A DNA stretch of 34,588 nucleotides from Anaerolineae bacterium. GTDB taxonomy: Bacteria; Chloroflexota; Anaerolineae; Aggregatilineales; Phototrophicaceae. Location of the stretch: assembly GCA_022843385.1 (NCBI GenBank), contig JALHNT010000004.1, positions 172,607-207,194 of the forward strand. The letters run 5' to 3'. Shown here in pieces: positions 16,365-24,148 of the stretch. The notes under the pieces were generated by a model that was not told the DNA's origin, did no database searches, and saw nothing but the letters and a program-made list of their open reading frames with translations. Numbering within the stretch: position 1 is the first letter of the stretch; each line of letters begins with the position of its first letter. The translations under genes were made by a program, and so were the position numbers.

Positions 16365-18347
16365 ATGGAACGAGTTAACACCATTCTCAGCGGTGGCACC
16401 ATCGTCACCATGAATCAATCGTTCGATATTATACACGATGGCGCGATTGCTGTTCGTGATGCCCGCATCGTTGCAGTTGGAACCCGTGCAGCTATTCTGG
16501 CCGCTTATGAGTCGGATGATGTTGTCGATTGTACAGGTCAGTATGTGACCCCTGGCCTCATCAACACCCATACCCATGCCCCGATGACGCTGCTGCGTGG
16601 CCTGGCCGACGATTTGCGGCTCGACGTATGGCTGATGGGGTACTGTATGCCGACTGAGCGTGAATTTGTCACGCCGGAGTTCTGCCGCCTGGGTACAGGG
16701 CTGGCCTGTGCCGAGATGATCCGCAGCGGGATTACGACCTTTGCCGATATGTATTACTACGAGCGCGATGTGGCTGCGGCGACGGCTGCGGCGGGGATGC
16801 GTGGTGTGCTGGGGCAGACGGTCCTGAAATTTCCAGCTCCGGATGCCGAATCCTATGAACACAGCCTGGATTACTGCGCGCAGTTCATCGAGGAATGGAA
16901 AGCGCATCCGCTGATTACCCCGGCGATTGCGCCCCATGCGCCCTATTCCACCACCCAGGGGATACTGCGGGAATGCGCTGAACTGGCGCTGGCGCACGAC
17001 GTGCCGATTCTGATCCACATCGCTGAGATGAAGTTGGAGCAGGATGACAGCCAAAGTCTTTATGGCAAGTCCGTTGTCCCCTGGGTACAGGAAGCCGGTC
17101 TGTTGCGAGCGAAGGTGGTAGCGGCGCACTGCGTCCATATCAACGGCGGCGAGATGCGTATTCTGCGCGAGCATAACGCGACGGTGGCGCATTGCCCCAC
17201 CAGCAATCTGAAGCTGGCTTCTGGCATCGCGCCGGTGGTGCAAATGCTGCAACAGAATCTGGTGGTTGGTATCGGCACGGATGGGCCGGCCAGCAATAAC
17301 GACCTGGATATGTTTGAAGAGGTTCGTTTGGCGGCGATTCTGGCGAAGACGGCTGCCAACGACCCGACCGCTTTACCGGCACGTCAGGCATTCCTGATGG
17401 CGACCCGGCAGGGGGCGGCGGCCCTGTACATGGGCGATCAGACCGGCAGCCTGGAAGTTGGTAAGCTGGCCGACGTCATCACCATCAACGCTGAACCGTC
17501 GCACAATATGCCGCAGTTCCAGCGCGATCCAAACCTGGTATATTCACGGCTGGTCTATGCCTCCAAGAGCAGCGATGTTCGCGATGTGATGGTCAATGGG
17601 CGCTGGCTGATGCGCGATCGTGATCTGCTCACGCTGGATGAGGGGATGCTGTTGCGCGAGGCCGCGGAGTATGCAGTGAAAGTTGATGCATTCCTGGCAG
17701 CCCGTGAGAAAGATATTCTGCGTAAATTGCTTGCAATCGGTGGGTTGGAGCAAGGCGAAAGTTATGAAGTGCAGGTTAAGGCCACCGTCGCCAAGGACTC
17801 GACGATTGATAAGCTGCTGCAACACAGCGATGTCGAGCTTATCAAATCGATTCACTACCGCCAGTATGATACCTACTTCATCTTTGATGATCCGGATGCC
17901 GGGCGGGTGCGCTATCGTGAGGATGATATGCTGGATGAGAAGGGTGAGGTGCTGTCGGTGCGCAGCCGCCTGACCTATACCACACCCACCAAAGAACGCG
18001 ACTTCCATTCGGCAGTGCTGCTCTCGCGTTCGCGCTTCATCGCCAAAGCGGATCGTCCGCTCCGTTTCTATCGTGAATACTTCCAGCCCCAGGAACAGCG
18101 TGAATTTGTGAAGGATCGCCGTCGCTGGCACATTCACTACCAGGGCGTGTTGTTTTACGTCAATCTGGATCGTTTCGAGAAGCCGGAGCTGCCGCAATCG
18201 TTCATTGAAATCAAGAGCCGCACCTGGTCGGCCACCGACGCGGCCAATAAGGCTGATCGTATCAAAGAGATGCTGACCATTCTCGGAATCCCGACCAGCG
18301 ATATCGTGCGAATGGAATATCTGGAGATGGTCGGCGAGACCGTGTAA
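16365..18347 (+). CDS. Amidohydrolase of the MTA/SAH deaminase type fused to a CYTH domain
   Basis: 660 residues, 200 or more longer than ordinary members. Residues 1 to about 435 form a metal-dependent amidohydrolase: NTHTH (His69, His71), HIAEM (His218), AHCVHI (His255) and GIGTDGPASNNDLDMFEE (Asp306). This pattern is typical of 5'-methylthioadenosine/S-adenosylhomocysteine deaminases and related deaminases. From about 464 to the end lies a CYTH (triphosphate tunnel) domain: YEVQVKATV, DTYFIFDDPDAGRVRYRED, SRLTYTTP, RRRWHIHYQGVLFYVNLD and FIEIKSRTWS. The opening motif reads E-V-Q-V-K, where the classic CYTH signature is ExExK. CYTH enzymes bind triphosphates such as ATP or inorganic triphosphate. 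The gene is monocistronic with its own promoter and a perfect Shine-Dalgarno. The deaminase substrate and the purpose of the fusion are unknown. Confidence 0.87.
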   Translation: MERVNTILSGGTIVTMNQSFDIIHDGAIAVRDARIVAVGTRAAILAAYESDDVVDCTGQYVTPGLINTHTHAPMTLLRGLADDLRLDVWLMGYCMPTEREFVTPEFCRLGTGLACAEMIRSGITTFADMYYYERDVAAATAAAGMRGVLGQTVLKFPAPDAESYEHSLDYCAQFIEEWKAHPLITPAIAPHAPYSTTQGILRECAELALAHDVPILIHIAEMKLEQDDSQSLYGKSVVPWVQEAGLLRAKVVAAHCVHINGGEMRILREHNATVAHCPTSNLKLASGIAPVVQMLQQNLVVGIGTDGPASNNDLDMFEEVRLAAILAKTAANDPTALPARQAFLMATRQGAAALYMGDQTGSLEVGKLADVITINAEPSHNMPQFQRDPNLVYSRLVYASKSSDVRDVMVNGRWLMRDRDLLTLDEGMLLREAAEYAVKVDAFLAAREKDILRKLLAIGGLEQGESYEVQVKATVAKDSTIDKLLQHSDVELIKSIHYRQYDTYFIFDDPDAGRVRYREDDMLDEKGEVLSVRSRLTYTTPTKERDFHSAVLLSRSRFIAKADRPLRFYREYFQPQEQREFVKDRRRWHIHYQGVLFYVNLDRFEKPELPQSFIEIKSRTWSATDAANKADRIKEMLTILGIPTSDIVRMEYLEMVGETV

Positions 18348-18361
18348 TCAAAATCACCCTG

Positions 18362-21214
18362 TCATGCCAGTTCATCCAGTTCGTCGTTGTGGCGCCCGCG
18401 ACCATAAAAACAGTCGTCACAGATGGTGAAGCGATGCTTGATCGAGAGCAGTTTGCCGCAACGGGCGCAGCGTTTGACGGTGCTGATTTTTCGTAGGAGC
18501 GCCCGGTCTATCCGCATTGACCAGTCGGCGCGCATCTCTCGCACATCCGGCTCATAGGTGGCATATGGCGCGAATTCGCGGCGCTGCGACAGCCAGAGAT
18601 AGATGTCGGCACAGGCGACGCAGTATTCGATGCTCTCCAGTTCAATCGAGTTGGTGATCTCTTTGGGGGCAACCGGCGGCAAAGCGATCTCTTTGTCGGT
18701 CAGGATGGCGCGGGCAGCGTTGTACCAGTATTCACGGGTGTTCTGTCGTGTGGGGGCGTTCACCAGCTTGAGCGCCGCTTCTAGCCCCAGCAGCTTGACC
18801 TCACGATCGGTCAGCATACTGGCGAGTTCGATGCGTTCGCTCATGTCTGCGGTCTGGATCACGCCGCGCAGCGACTCCGGGATGCTTTGCAACTGCGCCC
18901 ATTGAGTCAGCTTGCTGGCGAGTGTCCCAGGGATGATCTCCAAATCCTGCACTGTTGGTGCGACGCGGGCATGGGTCAATTCTTGTGCTGCTTGGACGAA
19001 CAGGGTGCGAATCATCTTGAGGTCGCGTTTGCTGGTGGTGCCAACTTCGCCTACCGTTGAAAGGCCATACCGTCCGGCGCGTCCGCCGATCTGCTGGATT
19101 TCAGCCGGTGTCAACATTCGGATTTCGCGGCCATCGAACTTTTCGATTTCGTAGAAGCACACGTAATCGGCTGGAAGATTCAACCCCATACCGACCGCAT
19201 CGGTCGCCACACAGATTTCGGTTTCGCTGCTGGCGAACCGATCGGCTTGCTTGCGCCGGACTTCAGGTGGCAGATTACCATACACCACCGAGACCGTTCG
19301 TTTCATCCGTTCCAGTTCGGTCTTGAGATGAAGCACCATCTGCCGGGAGAAGGCCACCAGAATTGTACGCGCTGGCAGGTCGTGCAGCGGCCAGTGATGA
19401 TCTGCGACTTGGATCGGTGCCAGACGTTCGTGGGGGATGATCTCCAGCGGAACCGCTGCCGCGCTCGCCATGCGCTCAATCAGGTTGCGGACGGTTTCTG
19501 GCCCGATGATGCGGATGTCAGGGGACTGCGCTTCCATAAACGCCCGCGTCCAGGCCCAACCACGATCCACATCGGCCAGCATCTGCGCTTCATCGATGAC
19601 GACGCATTCGCCGCTTTCGTGCGGGTTGAACATTTCGACGGTGGCCGCGGTAATGGTCGCTCCCGGAATCGGGATGTGTTCTTCACCGGTCAACAGATTG
19701 CACAGGATGCCACGCTGGTTCAGCCGGTCAAATATCTCAAAAGCCAGTAGACGCAGCGGTGCCAGATACCACCCACTGCCAGCCTGTGTCAAGGCCTCCA
19801 GCGCCTCATGCGTTTTGCCGCTGTTGGGTGGGCCGACGTGCAGCCGCACCATCTGGTCGATACGGCCTTCATGCTGCCAGGCCGGAAAAGCCGCCACCAG
19901 TTTTGCCCGTAGCTCTGCCCGCTGCTCTCGTTCGACCGTGCGCTCTTCTTCAAGGACACGCTGCTTTTCCCGTCGTTCCGCGTCGCGCCTCGCCTTGAAG
20001 TCTTCGGCTCGTTCTTTCAAAAGGTCGCGGAATTCCTTGAAGGTCTCCGGCAGATCGAACTGCCCTCGCACATCGCCCCAGCGTGGATCATGCCGCCGGA
20101 TGCCGATCTTCTGCAAGCGTCGCCGCACCTGACTGTAGGTTTGTCCCAGCGCCAGCGCCAGATCATGTGGGGTGATCGTCTCATAGGCGGTGATGTGTTC
20201 GGCATATTCCGGGTTGGCGCTGATCGCTTCGATGGCCTCCGCTGGGATGCGCGTCTTGCCTTCCGGGTCATCAAAACCGGGAATACGGTCTTCGTCAATC
20301 GCTTTCTGAATGGTCACCTGCCGGATGCCGAGCCGTTGGGCTGCTCCGCTGACCGTGTATGAACGCGCCAGCACCTGCATCCGCGCTGTTTTGCCGTCTT
20401 TGGCACCGGGACGCAGCACTGCGCCGCATTTCGCCAACGTTTTGTCCCAGGATTGCTGGCTTTCTTCGCTGGCAACCTGGCGTGCTACCTCAGGATCAAC
20501 TGAGGCGAGCCGTATCCAGGCGATGGAATACGGGCGCATTTCAGTTTCGATGTGATAAAGTTTCAGATCCGTGAACTGTAGCAGTTGATTGATCGCGCCG
20601 CTGCCGAATTGCATGTTCAGCTCTGCCTGAGTAGCAGTCTGACCGGGGCGTTCTTCCAACAGTTTGATGACGGCATCGCGCACCGGGATCAGATTTTCGT
20701 AATCGGCGATCTGCTTGATTGTGCGCTGGCTGATGCGCAGGGGATCATAAGCATAATTGCCCTGCATCCTGAGGTCGCCGTTCATGACCAGTTCTTCAAG
20801 GGCTGCTTCATCCCCTTCAGATTGCGCCAGATCGCTCTTGAGCGCATAGCCGCGTGTTTCGGCCAGGTGAGCGATTATCCGGCGACAGGCTGCCGCATGG
20901 GTCGAGTAATCGATTCGCACATCACGAGTGATCTGGCGCTCGGCAATGGGCGGTTCGGCGAATTGACCGCGACTGTCCATATCGGGGAAGTACGGCTTCG
21001 CCCACTCGCGCTGTTGCTGTACTTGTTCCTGTGTCAGGCGCGATGAGTCGTACCACCAGTCGCCATCGCGGGCGATGATGCCGCCAATCAACTCTGGAAT
21101 CATGTTCCGTTCCAGCTTCACCCGCTGACATAGGAAGTCATAGCGGATAAATCCTTCGGGAATGCGGCTGAGAATGTTTTCGATGACTTCAGGAGTAGCG
21201 TCTAGACGTGCCAT
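18362..21214 (-). CDS. SUV3-like RNA helicase with N-terminal helix-turn-helix modules and C-terminal zinc ribbon
   Basis: 950 residues. The helicase core matches the SUV3 family of mitochondrial degradosome helicases: HVGPPNSGKTHEAL (Walker A 461-468), GWYLAPLRLLAFEIFDRLN (481-499), LLTGEE, TVEMFN, VVIDEAQMLADVDRGWAW (DEAQ 541-544), ATDAVGMGLNL and IQQIGGRAGRYG (708-717). The N-terminal 440 residues contain winged-helix-like segments and two short HTH-like stretches, SGAAQRLGIRQVTIQKAI (289-306) and PHDLALALGQTYSQVRRRL (349-367), then a charged helix (about 395-440). The end has CxxC...CxxC (Cys916, 919, 932, 935). It probably unwinds RNA, perhaps with an exonuclease. It starts 3 nt after the lysA-like stop, so the two are cotranscribed. 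Confidence 0.88.
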   Translation of the reverse strand: MARLDATPEVIENILSRIPEGFIRYDFLCQRVKLERNMIPELIGGIIARDGDWWYDSSRLTQEQVQQQREWAKPYFPDMDSRGQFAEPPIAERQITRDVRIDYSTHAAACRRIIAHLAETRGYALKSDLAQSEGDEAALEELVMNGDLRMQGNYAYDPLRISQRTIKQIADYENLIPVRDAVIKLLEERPGQTATQAELNMQFGSGAINQLLQFTDLKLYHIETEMRPYSIAWIRLASVDPEVARQVASEESQQSWDKTLAKCGAVLRPGAKDGKTARMQVLARSYTVSGAAQRLGIRQVTIQKAIDEDRIPGFDDPEGKTRIPAEAIEAISANPEYAEHITAYETITPHDLALALGQTYSQVRRRLQKIGIRRHDPRWGDVRGQFDLPETFKEFRDLLKERAEDFKARRDAERREKQRVLEEERTVEREQRAELRAKLVAAFPAWQHEGRIDQMVRLHVGPPNSGKTHEALEALTQAGSGWYLAPLRLLAFEIFDRLNQRGILCNLLTGEEHIPIPGATITAATVEMFNPHESGECVVIDEAQMLADVDRGWAWTRAFMEAQSPDIRIIGPETVRNLIERMASAAAVPLEIIPHERLAPIQVADHHWPLHDLPARTILVAFSRQMVLHLKTELERMKRTVSVVYGNLPPEVRRKQADRFASSETEICVATDAVGMGLNLPADYVCFYEIEKFDGREIRMLTPAEIQQIGGRAGRYGLSTVGEVGTTSKRDLKMIRTLFVQAAQELTHARVAPTVQDLEIIPGTLASKLTQWAQLQSIPESLRGVIQTADMSERIELASMLTDREVKLLGLEAALKLVNAPTRQNTREYWYNAARAILTDKEIALPPVAPKEITNSIELESIEYCVACADIYLWLSQRREFAPYATYEPDVREMRADWSMRIDRALLRKISTVKRCARCGKLLSIKHRFTICDDCFYGRGRHNDELDELA

Positions 21215-21217
21215 AGC

Positions 21218-22498
21218 TTACTGGTTAACTTCCTGCACAATTGGGGGTGATAGCGTATCGACTGTACACTGCAAAGTCGAGAAATAATCGTCTAATGTCT
21301 CTGCCCGGCGGATGCGTTCGACCCGACCATCGGCGCACAGCAGCAGCTCTTGCGGGCGCAAGCGGCCATTGTAATTGAAACCCATCGCGTGTCCATGTGC
21401 GCCGGTGTCGTGGATCAGCAGCAGATCGCCCTCATCAATCTGGGGGAGTAAACGCTGCACGGCGAACTTGTCATTGTTTTCGCATAGTGATCCAACAATG
21501 TCAACGGTCTGATCGGCTGGTCTGCTTTTCCCATAGACGGTGATGTGATGATATGCGCCATACATTGCGGGACGCATCAGCGCCGACATTGAGGCATCCA
21601 CGCCAATGTAGTGGCGATAGGTATGCTTGTGGTTGATCGCTCGCGTCACCAGCACCCCATGTGGCCCGGTGATGAAGCGCCCGCTTTCCATGTGCAGGGC
21701 AGGGGCGTATCCCATTCGCCGCTGGAACATCTGCATCAGTCTGCAGATGTCATTGCCCAGCACCTTAACGTTCAAGGGTGTGTCATCCGGCCGGTAAGGT
21801 ATGCCCAGGCCGCCGCCGATGTTGATGAACGACAGACGGATGCCCAGCTTATGGTTCAGTGCTTCTGCCCACTCCAGCAGCATCTGGGCTGTTTCCACCA
21901 TCGAGCGATAATCGCGTTCATTCGACACGATCATGCTGTGCAGACCAAACTGCTTGACGCCGAGCCTCTGCATCCGCTGGTAAGCCGGGATAACCTGTTC
22001 ATGGGTGATGCCATATTTGGCTTCCAGCGGGTTGCCGATGATGCTGTTACCCACTCGTCGTTCGCCCGGGTTGTAACGAAAACAGATGGTTTCGGTAACG
22101 CAGGGCAGCTTGTCGATCAGCGAGATGTCATCCAGATTGAGTAGACAACCGCCATCACCCAGCGCGGCTGTGAACTCTTCAGCGCTGGTGTTATTTGAAG
22201 TGAACATGATATCGTCGGCTTGGGCGCCGATGCTGCGGCTCAACACCAGCTCGGCGATGGAACTGCAATCAAAGCCAAAACCCAGGTTGCGCAAGATACG
22301 CAGAATATGCGGATTGGGCAGCGCTTTGACGGCAAAGTATTCCCGAAATCCCGCGACGTTGGCAAACACCTGCTTGAGCTGCTCCCCCGTATCCCGAATG
22401 CCCTGTTCATCGTAGAGGTGAAAGGGAGTGCCGAAGTGGTCGGCGATGTGGCGCAGGCGGCCCGCTATGCGATTCTCAAACGCCGGGGACATGGGCAT
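21218..22498 (-). CDS. Diaminopimelate decarboxylase-family PLP enzyme
   Basis: 426 residues of the fold-III PLP decarboxylases (LysA/ornithine decarboxylase). The PLP lysine is Lys58 in EYFAVKALPNP. Other landmarks are His187 in FGLHSMIVSN, the glycine loop NIGGGLGIPY (226-235), ESGRFITGPHG (271-281), Cys339-Glu340 in GSLCENNDKF, and Tyr376 in MGFNYNGRLRP. These suit meso-diaminopimelate decarboxylase (last step of lysine synthesis), although related enzymes acting on carboxynorspermidine or on carrier-linked substrates share most of them, so I leave the symbol empty. Two in-frame ATGs, 22498 and 22492, are possible and neither has a strong Shine-Dalgarno. The upstream gap of 69 nt carries a possible extended -10 promoter. 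Confidence 0.88.
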   Translation of the reverse strand: MPMSPAFENRIAGRLRHIADHFGTPFHLYDEQGIRDTGEQLKQVFANVAGFREYFAVKALPNPHILRILRNLGFGFDCSSIAELVLSRSIGAQADDIMFTSNNTSAEEFTAALGDGGCLLNLDDISLIDKLPCVTETICFRYNPGERRVGNSIIGNPLEAKYGITHEQVIPAYQRMQRLGVKQFGLHSMIVSNERDYRSMVETAQMLLEWAEALNHKLGIRLSFINIGGGLGIPYRPDDTPLNVKVLGNDICRLMQMFQRRMGYAPALHMESGRFITGPHGVLVTRAINHKHTYRHYIGVDASMSALMRPAMYGAYHHITVYGKSRPADQTVDIVGSLCENNDKFAVQRLLPQIDEGDLLLIHDTGAHGHAMGFNYNGRLRPQELLLCADGRVERIRRAETLDDYFSTLQCTVDTLSPPIVQEVNQ

Positions 22499-22549
22499 CG
22501 GCTTATCGTCCGGGATGGGTTCAGTGTCTTGCTTTTGGTTAACACGTGT

Positions 22550-22558
22550 ATTGTAGCA
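22550..22558 (-). promoter_or_regulatory. Possible extended -10 promoter of the lysA-like gene
   Basis: Minus-strand TGCTACAAT gives a TGn extension followed by a good -10 box (TACAAT at 22555-22550), about 52 nt before the ATG. There is no convincing -35, as is usual for extended -10 promoters. Confidence 0.4.
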
Positions 22559-22567
22559 GATTTGACA

Positions 22568-22942
22568 TCAGCGCGTTTCGCCGCACCACTTCCACTGACT
22601 GTCCTCCTGCACCACGCTATATTTCCCCAGCGGGAATGAAGTCGTTTCCGCGCCATAGATGGCCTGGATCTCGCCGGTGCAGGTGACGGTGTTGGTCTCG
22701 CCATCGCGCTGGCAGTCCATGTCCTCGATCGTGGCCTCGACTCCGGCAAAGGACAGCGCTTCCCGATCCAGATCCGCTTCCATGGTGGCGCACAACAGTT
22801 GTTGCAGTGTTTCGCGCTCGCCGGCTACTTTTGCCGTCAGATAGCGCTCAACGGTATCACCCGGATCACCAGCAGTGCTGCTTGTACCACCACAGCCAGA
22901 CAGGACAACCAACAATACCATCAGGCCGATGTATCGCATCAT
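22568..22942 (-). CDS. Small lipoprotein, last gene of the acylation cassette
   Basis: 124 residues with a typical lipoprotein signal: MMRYIGLMVLLVVLSGCGG, lipobox Cys17. The mature part has three Cys near the middle and end (in LLCATMEAD, DMDCQRDG and VTCTG) and ends KWCGETR. It resembles small secreted NTF2-like or DUF4878-type lipoproteins, but I do not recognise a named family. Its ATG overlaps the stop of the preceding SGNH gene (ATGATG across 22942-22939), so it is coupled to the cassette and probably acts at the outer face of the membrane. Confidence 0.8.
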   Translation of the reverse strand: MMRYIGLMVLLVVLSGCGGTSSTAGDPGDTVERYLTAKVAGERETLQQLLCATMEADLDREALSFAGVEATIEDMDCQRDGETNTVTCTGEIQAIYGAETTSFPLGKYSVVQEDSQWKWCGETR

Positions 22943-24060
22943 CTCACCTCTAACTTGCGCCGGATTTCATCCAGCGTCACTAACGACAACAGATTATGCA
23001 GGCTGACGCCGTAGAAGGCCTCATGCCCGGTATCATACTTCAAGAAGGTAAAGCCACTGTTCTTGAGATGAATATCATCCTGATCGAGACCGTAATCCGG
23101 CAGTATCCGCGCCGCTGCCCAAAGGTTGACGAGCGGAATCTGGTATTCATCGCTCAGGTTCAGCAATTGCAGGTTGAAGTTGATCGATTGCCAGAAGAAC
23201 TGCTCATCGGGGTGTGCGCTGAAGGTCGCTAGCACCGGGATAATGCCGCGCTGCAAGCTCTCTTCGATCATCAGCCGCATTTGCGCCGCATACTGATCTT
23301 CCTTCATGTGGCGCACATCGTTGGGGCCGAACAGGATGAATGCGACAGAGGGATTCTTTAGCCGAAATTCGCAATCGAGCGGCGTCTCGCCGGGGTTGCA
23401 CAGGGTTTTGTCCGCCCACATCGGGTCAAAGATGGTGTAGGTGGTCATGCCAATCCGCGCCGCCACACTCTCGGATGCAGTGGATTTGCCATAGTAGAGC
23501 AGCGTACCACGCAGATAATCATACGGCCCCAGCACATAGTCGTCCTGACTGAACAGATTCAGATAGAGTGACGATGCGCTCAGGCTATCGCCCACTTTGG
23601 TGACCGACTGGGGATCATTGCCCAGATACTGTCCTTGTTCATAGACATCCACCATGCTATCGCTGATCGTCGGGATGACGGGACGGGCATATAGCTGCCC
23701 CATCGACTGGCTGTCAACCGTACTGGGATCGGCTTCGGCAATGCCTTCGCTCACCGGAATCTGACTGAAGAGCAGGTCGGCATCACGATTCAGATACCCG
23801 GAAATCACCCAGCCATCCAGCACGACAGTTCCCTGGTCATCGGCTCGCTGGACTCGCACCCATATGCCGCTGCGGTTGCGTTCAACGATGGTCGCTTCAA
23901 TTCCGGCGTTCAGCCTGCCGACCTGGCGGAAGGTCTCGCTGGGGCCGGCGAAAACCAGGATGTTCTCATACGCGGTCACCGTCGGCAGCGGGTTGGCCGC
24001 GCTGATCTGCCCGATCAGGATCAGACTCGCTGCCAGCGTCCAGACATATTTCATCAGCAT
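22939..24060 (-). CDS. Secreted SGNH/GDSL-like protein with N-terminal SH3-like domain
   Basis: About 373 residues. A signal peptide (MLMKYVWTLAASLILIGQISA) is followed by an SH3b-like domain (VTAYENILVFAGPSETFRQV through GWVISGYL) that may bind cell wall. An SGNH-type catalytic domain follows: VTKVGDSLS (block I Ser), FILFGPNDV (GxND block) and LDQDDIHLKNSG (Asp-x-x-His-type block). It likely acts outside the cell as an esterase or transferase on an acylated polymer. ATG 24060 lies one base after the stop of the frame-restored ligase (TGAGATG). ATG 24054 and an upstream ATG at 24111 are alternatives, but the latter falls inside the ligase C-terminal coding sequence. It overlaps the following lipoprotein gene. 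Confidence 0.8.
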   Translation of the reverse strand: MLMKYVWTLAASLILIGQISAANPLPTVTAYENILVFAGPSETFRQVGRLNAGIEATIVERNRSGIWVRVQRADDQGTVVLDGWVISGYLNRDADLLFSQIPVSEGIAEADPSTVDSQSMGQLYARPVIPTISDSMVDVYEQGQYLGNDPQSVTKVGDSLSASSLYLNLFSQDDYVLGPYDYLRGTLLYYGKSTASESVAARIGMTTYTIFDPMWADKTLCNPGETPLDCEFRLKNPSVAFILFGPNDVRHMKEDQYAAQMRLMIEESLQRGIIPVLATFSAHPDEQFFWQSINFNLQLLNLSDEYQIPLVNLWAAARILPDYGLDQDDIHLKNSGFTFLKYDTGHEAFYGVSLHNLLSLVTLDEIRRKLEVR

Positions 24061-24061
24061 C

Positions 24062-24148
24062 TCACTCATTTCTGGCGCGTTCGGCCAGCCATTTATCACG
24101 ATTTTTGCCACGCGCGATCTTGCCGCTCGATGTCTTGATCAGCCAGCC
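24062..24148 (-). pseudogene. Out-of-frame C-terminal segment of the ligase
   Basis: 28 codons plus stop encode the missing end of the adenylating enzyme, including TSSGKIAR with the lysine that catalyses adenylation in ANL enzymes. It has no start of its own and lies in the -1 frame of the upstream reading frame. Its conservation argues that the shift is recent, an error in the sequence, or bypassed in the cell. Confidence 0.8.

Noticed and set aside
16293..17252. 319-residue minus-strand frame opposite the amidohydrolase
   Set aside because: It lies fully opposite well-conserved amidohydrolase codons, lacks a family match and covers the promoter of that gene.
24111..24139. ATG at 24111 as the start of the SH3/SGNH gene
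   Set aside because: The extra 17 residues are read from codons that encode the ligase C-terminus in another frame and would precede the signal peptide, which begins properly at 24060 or 24054.
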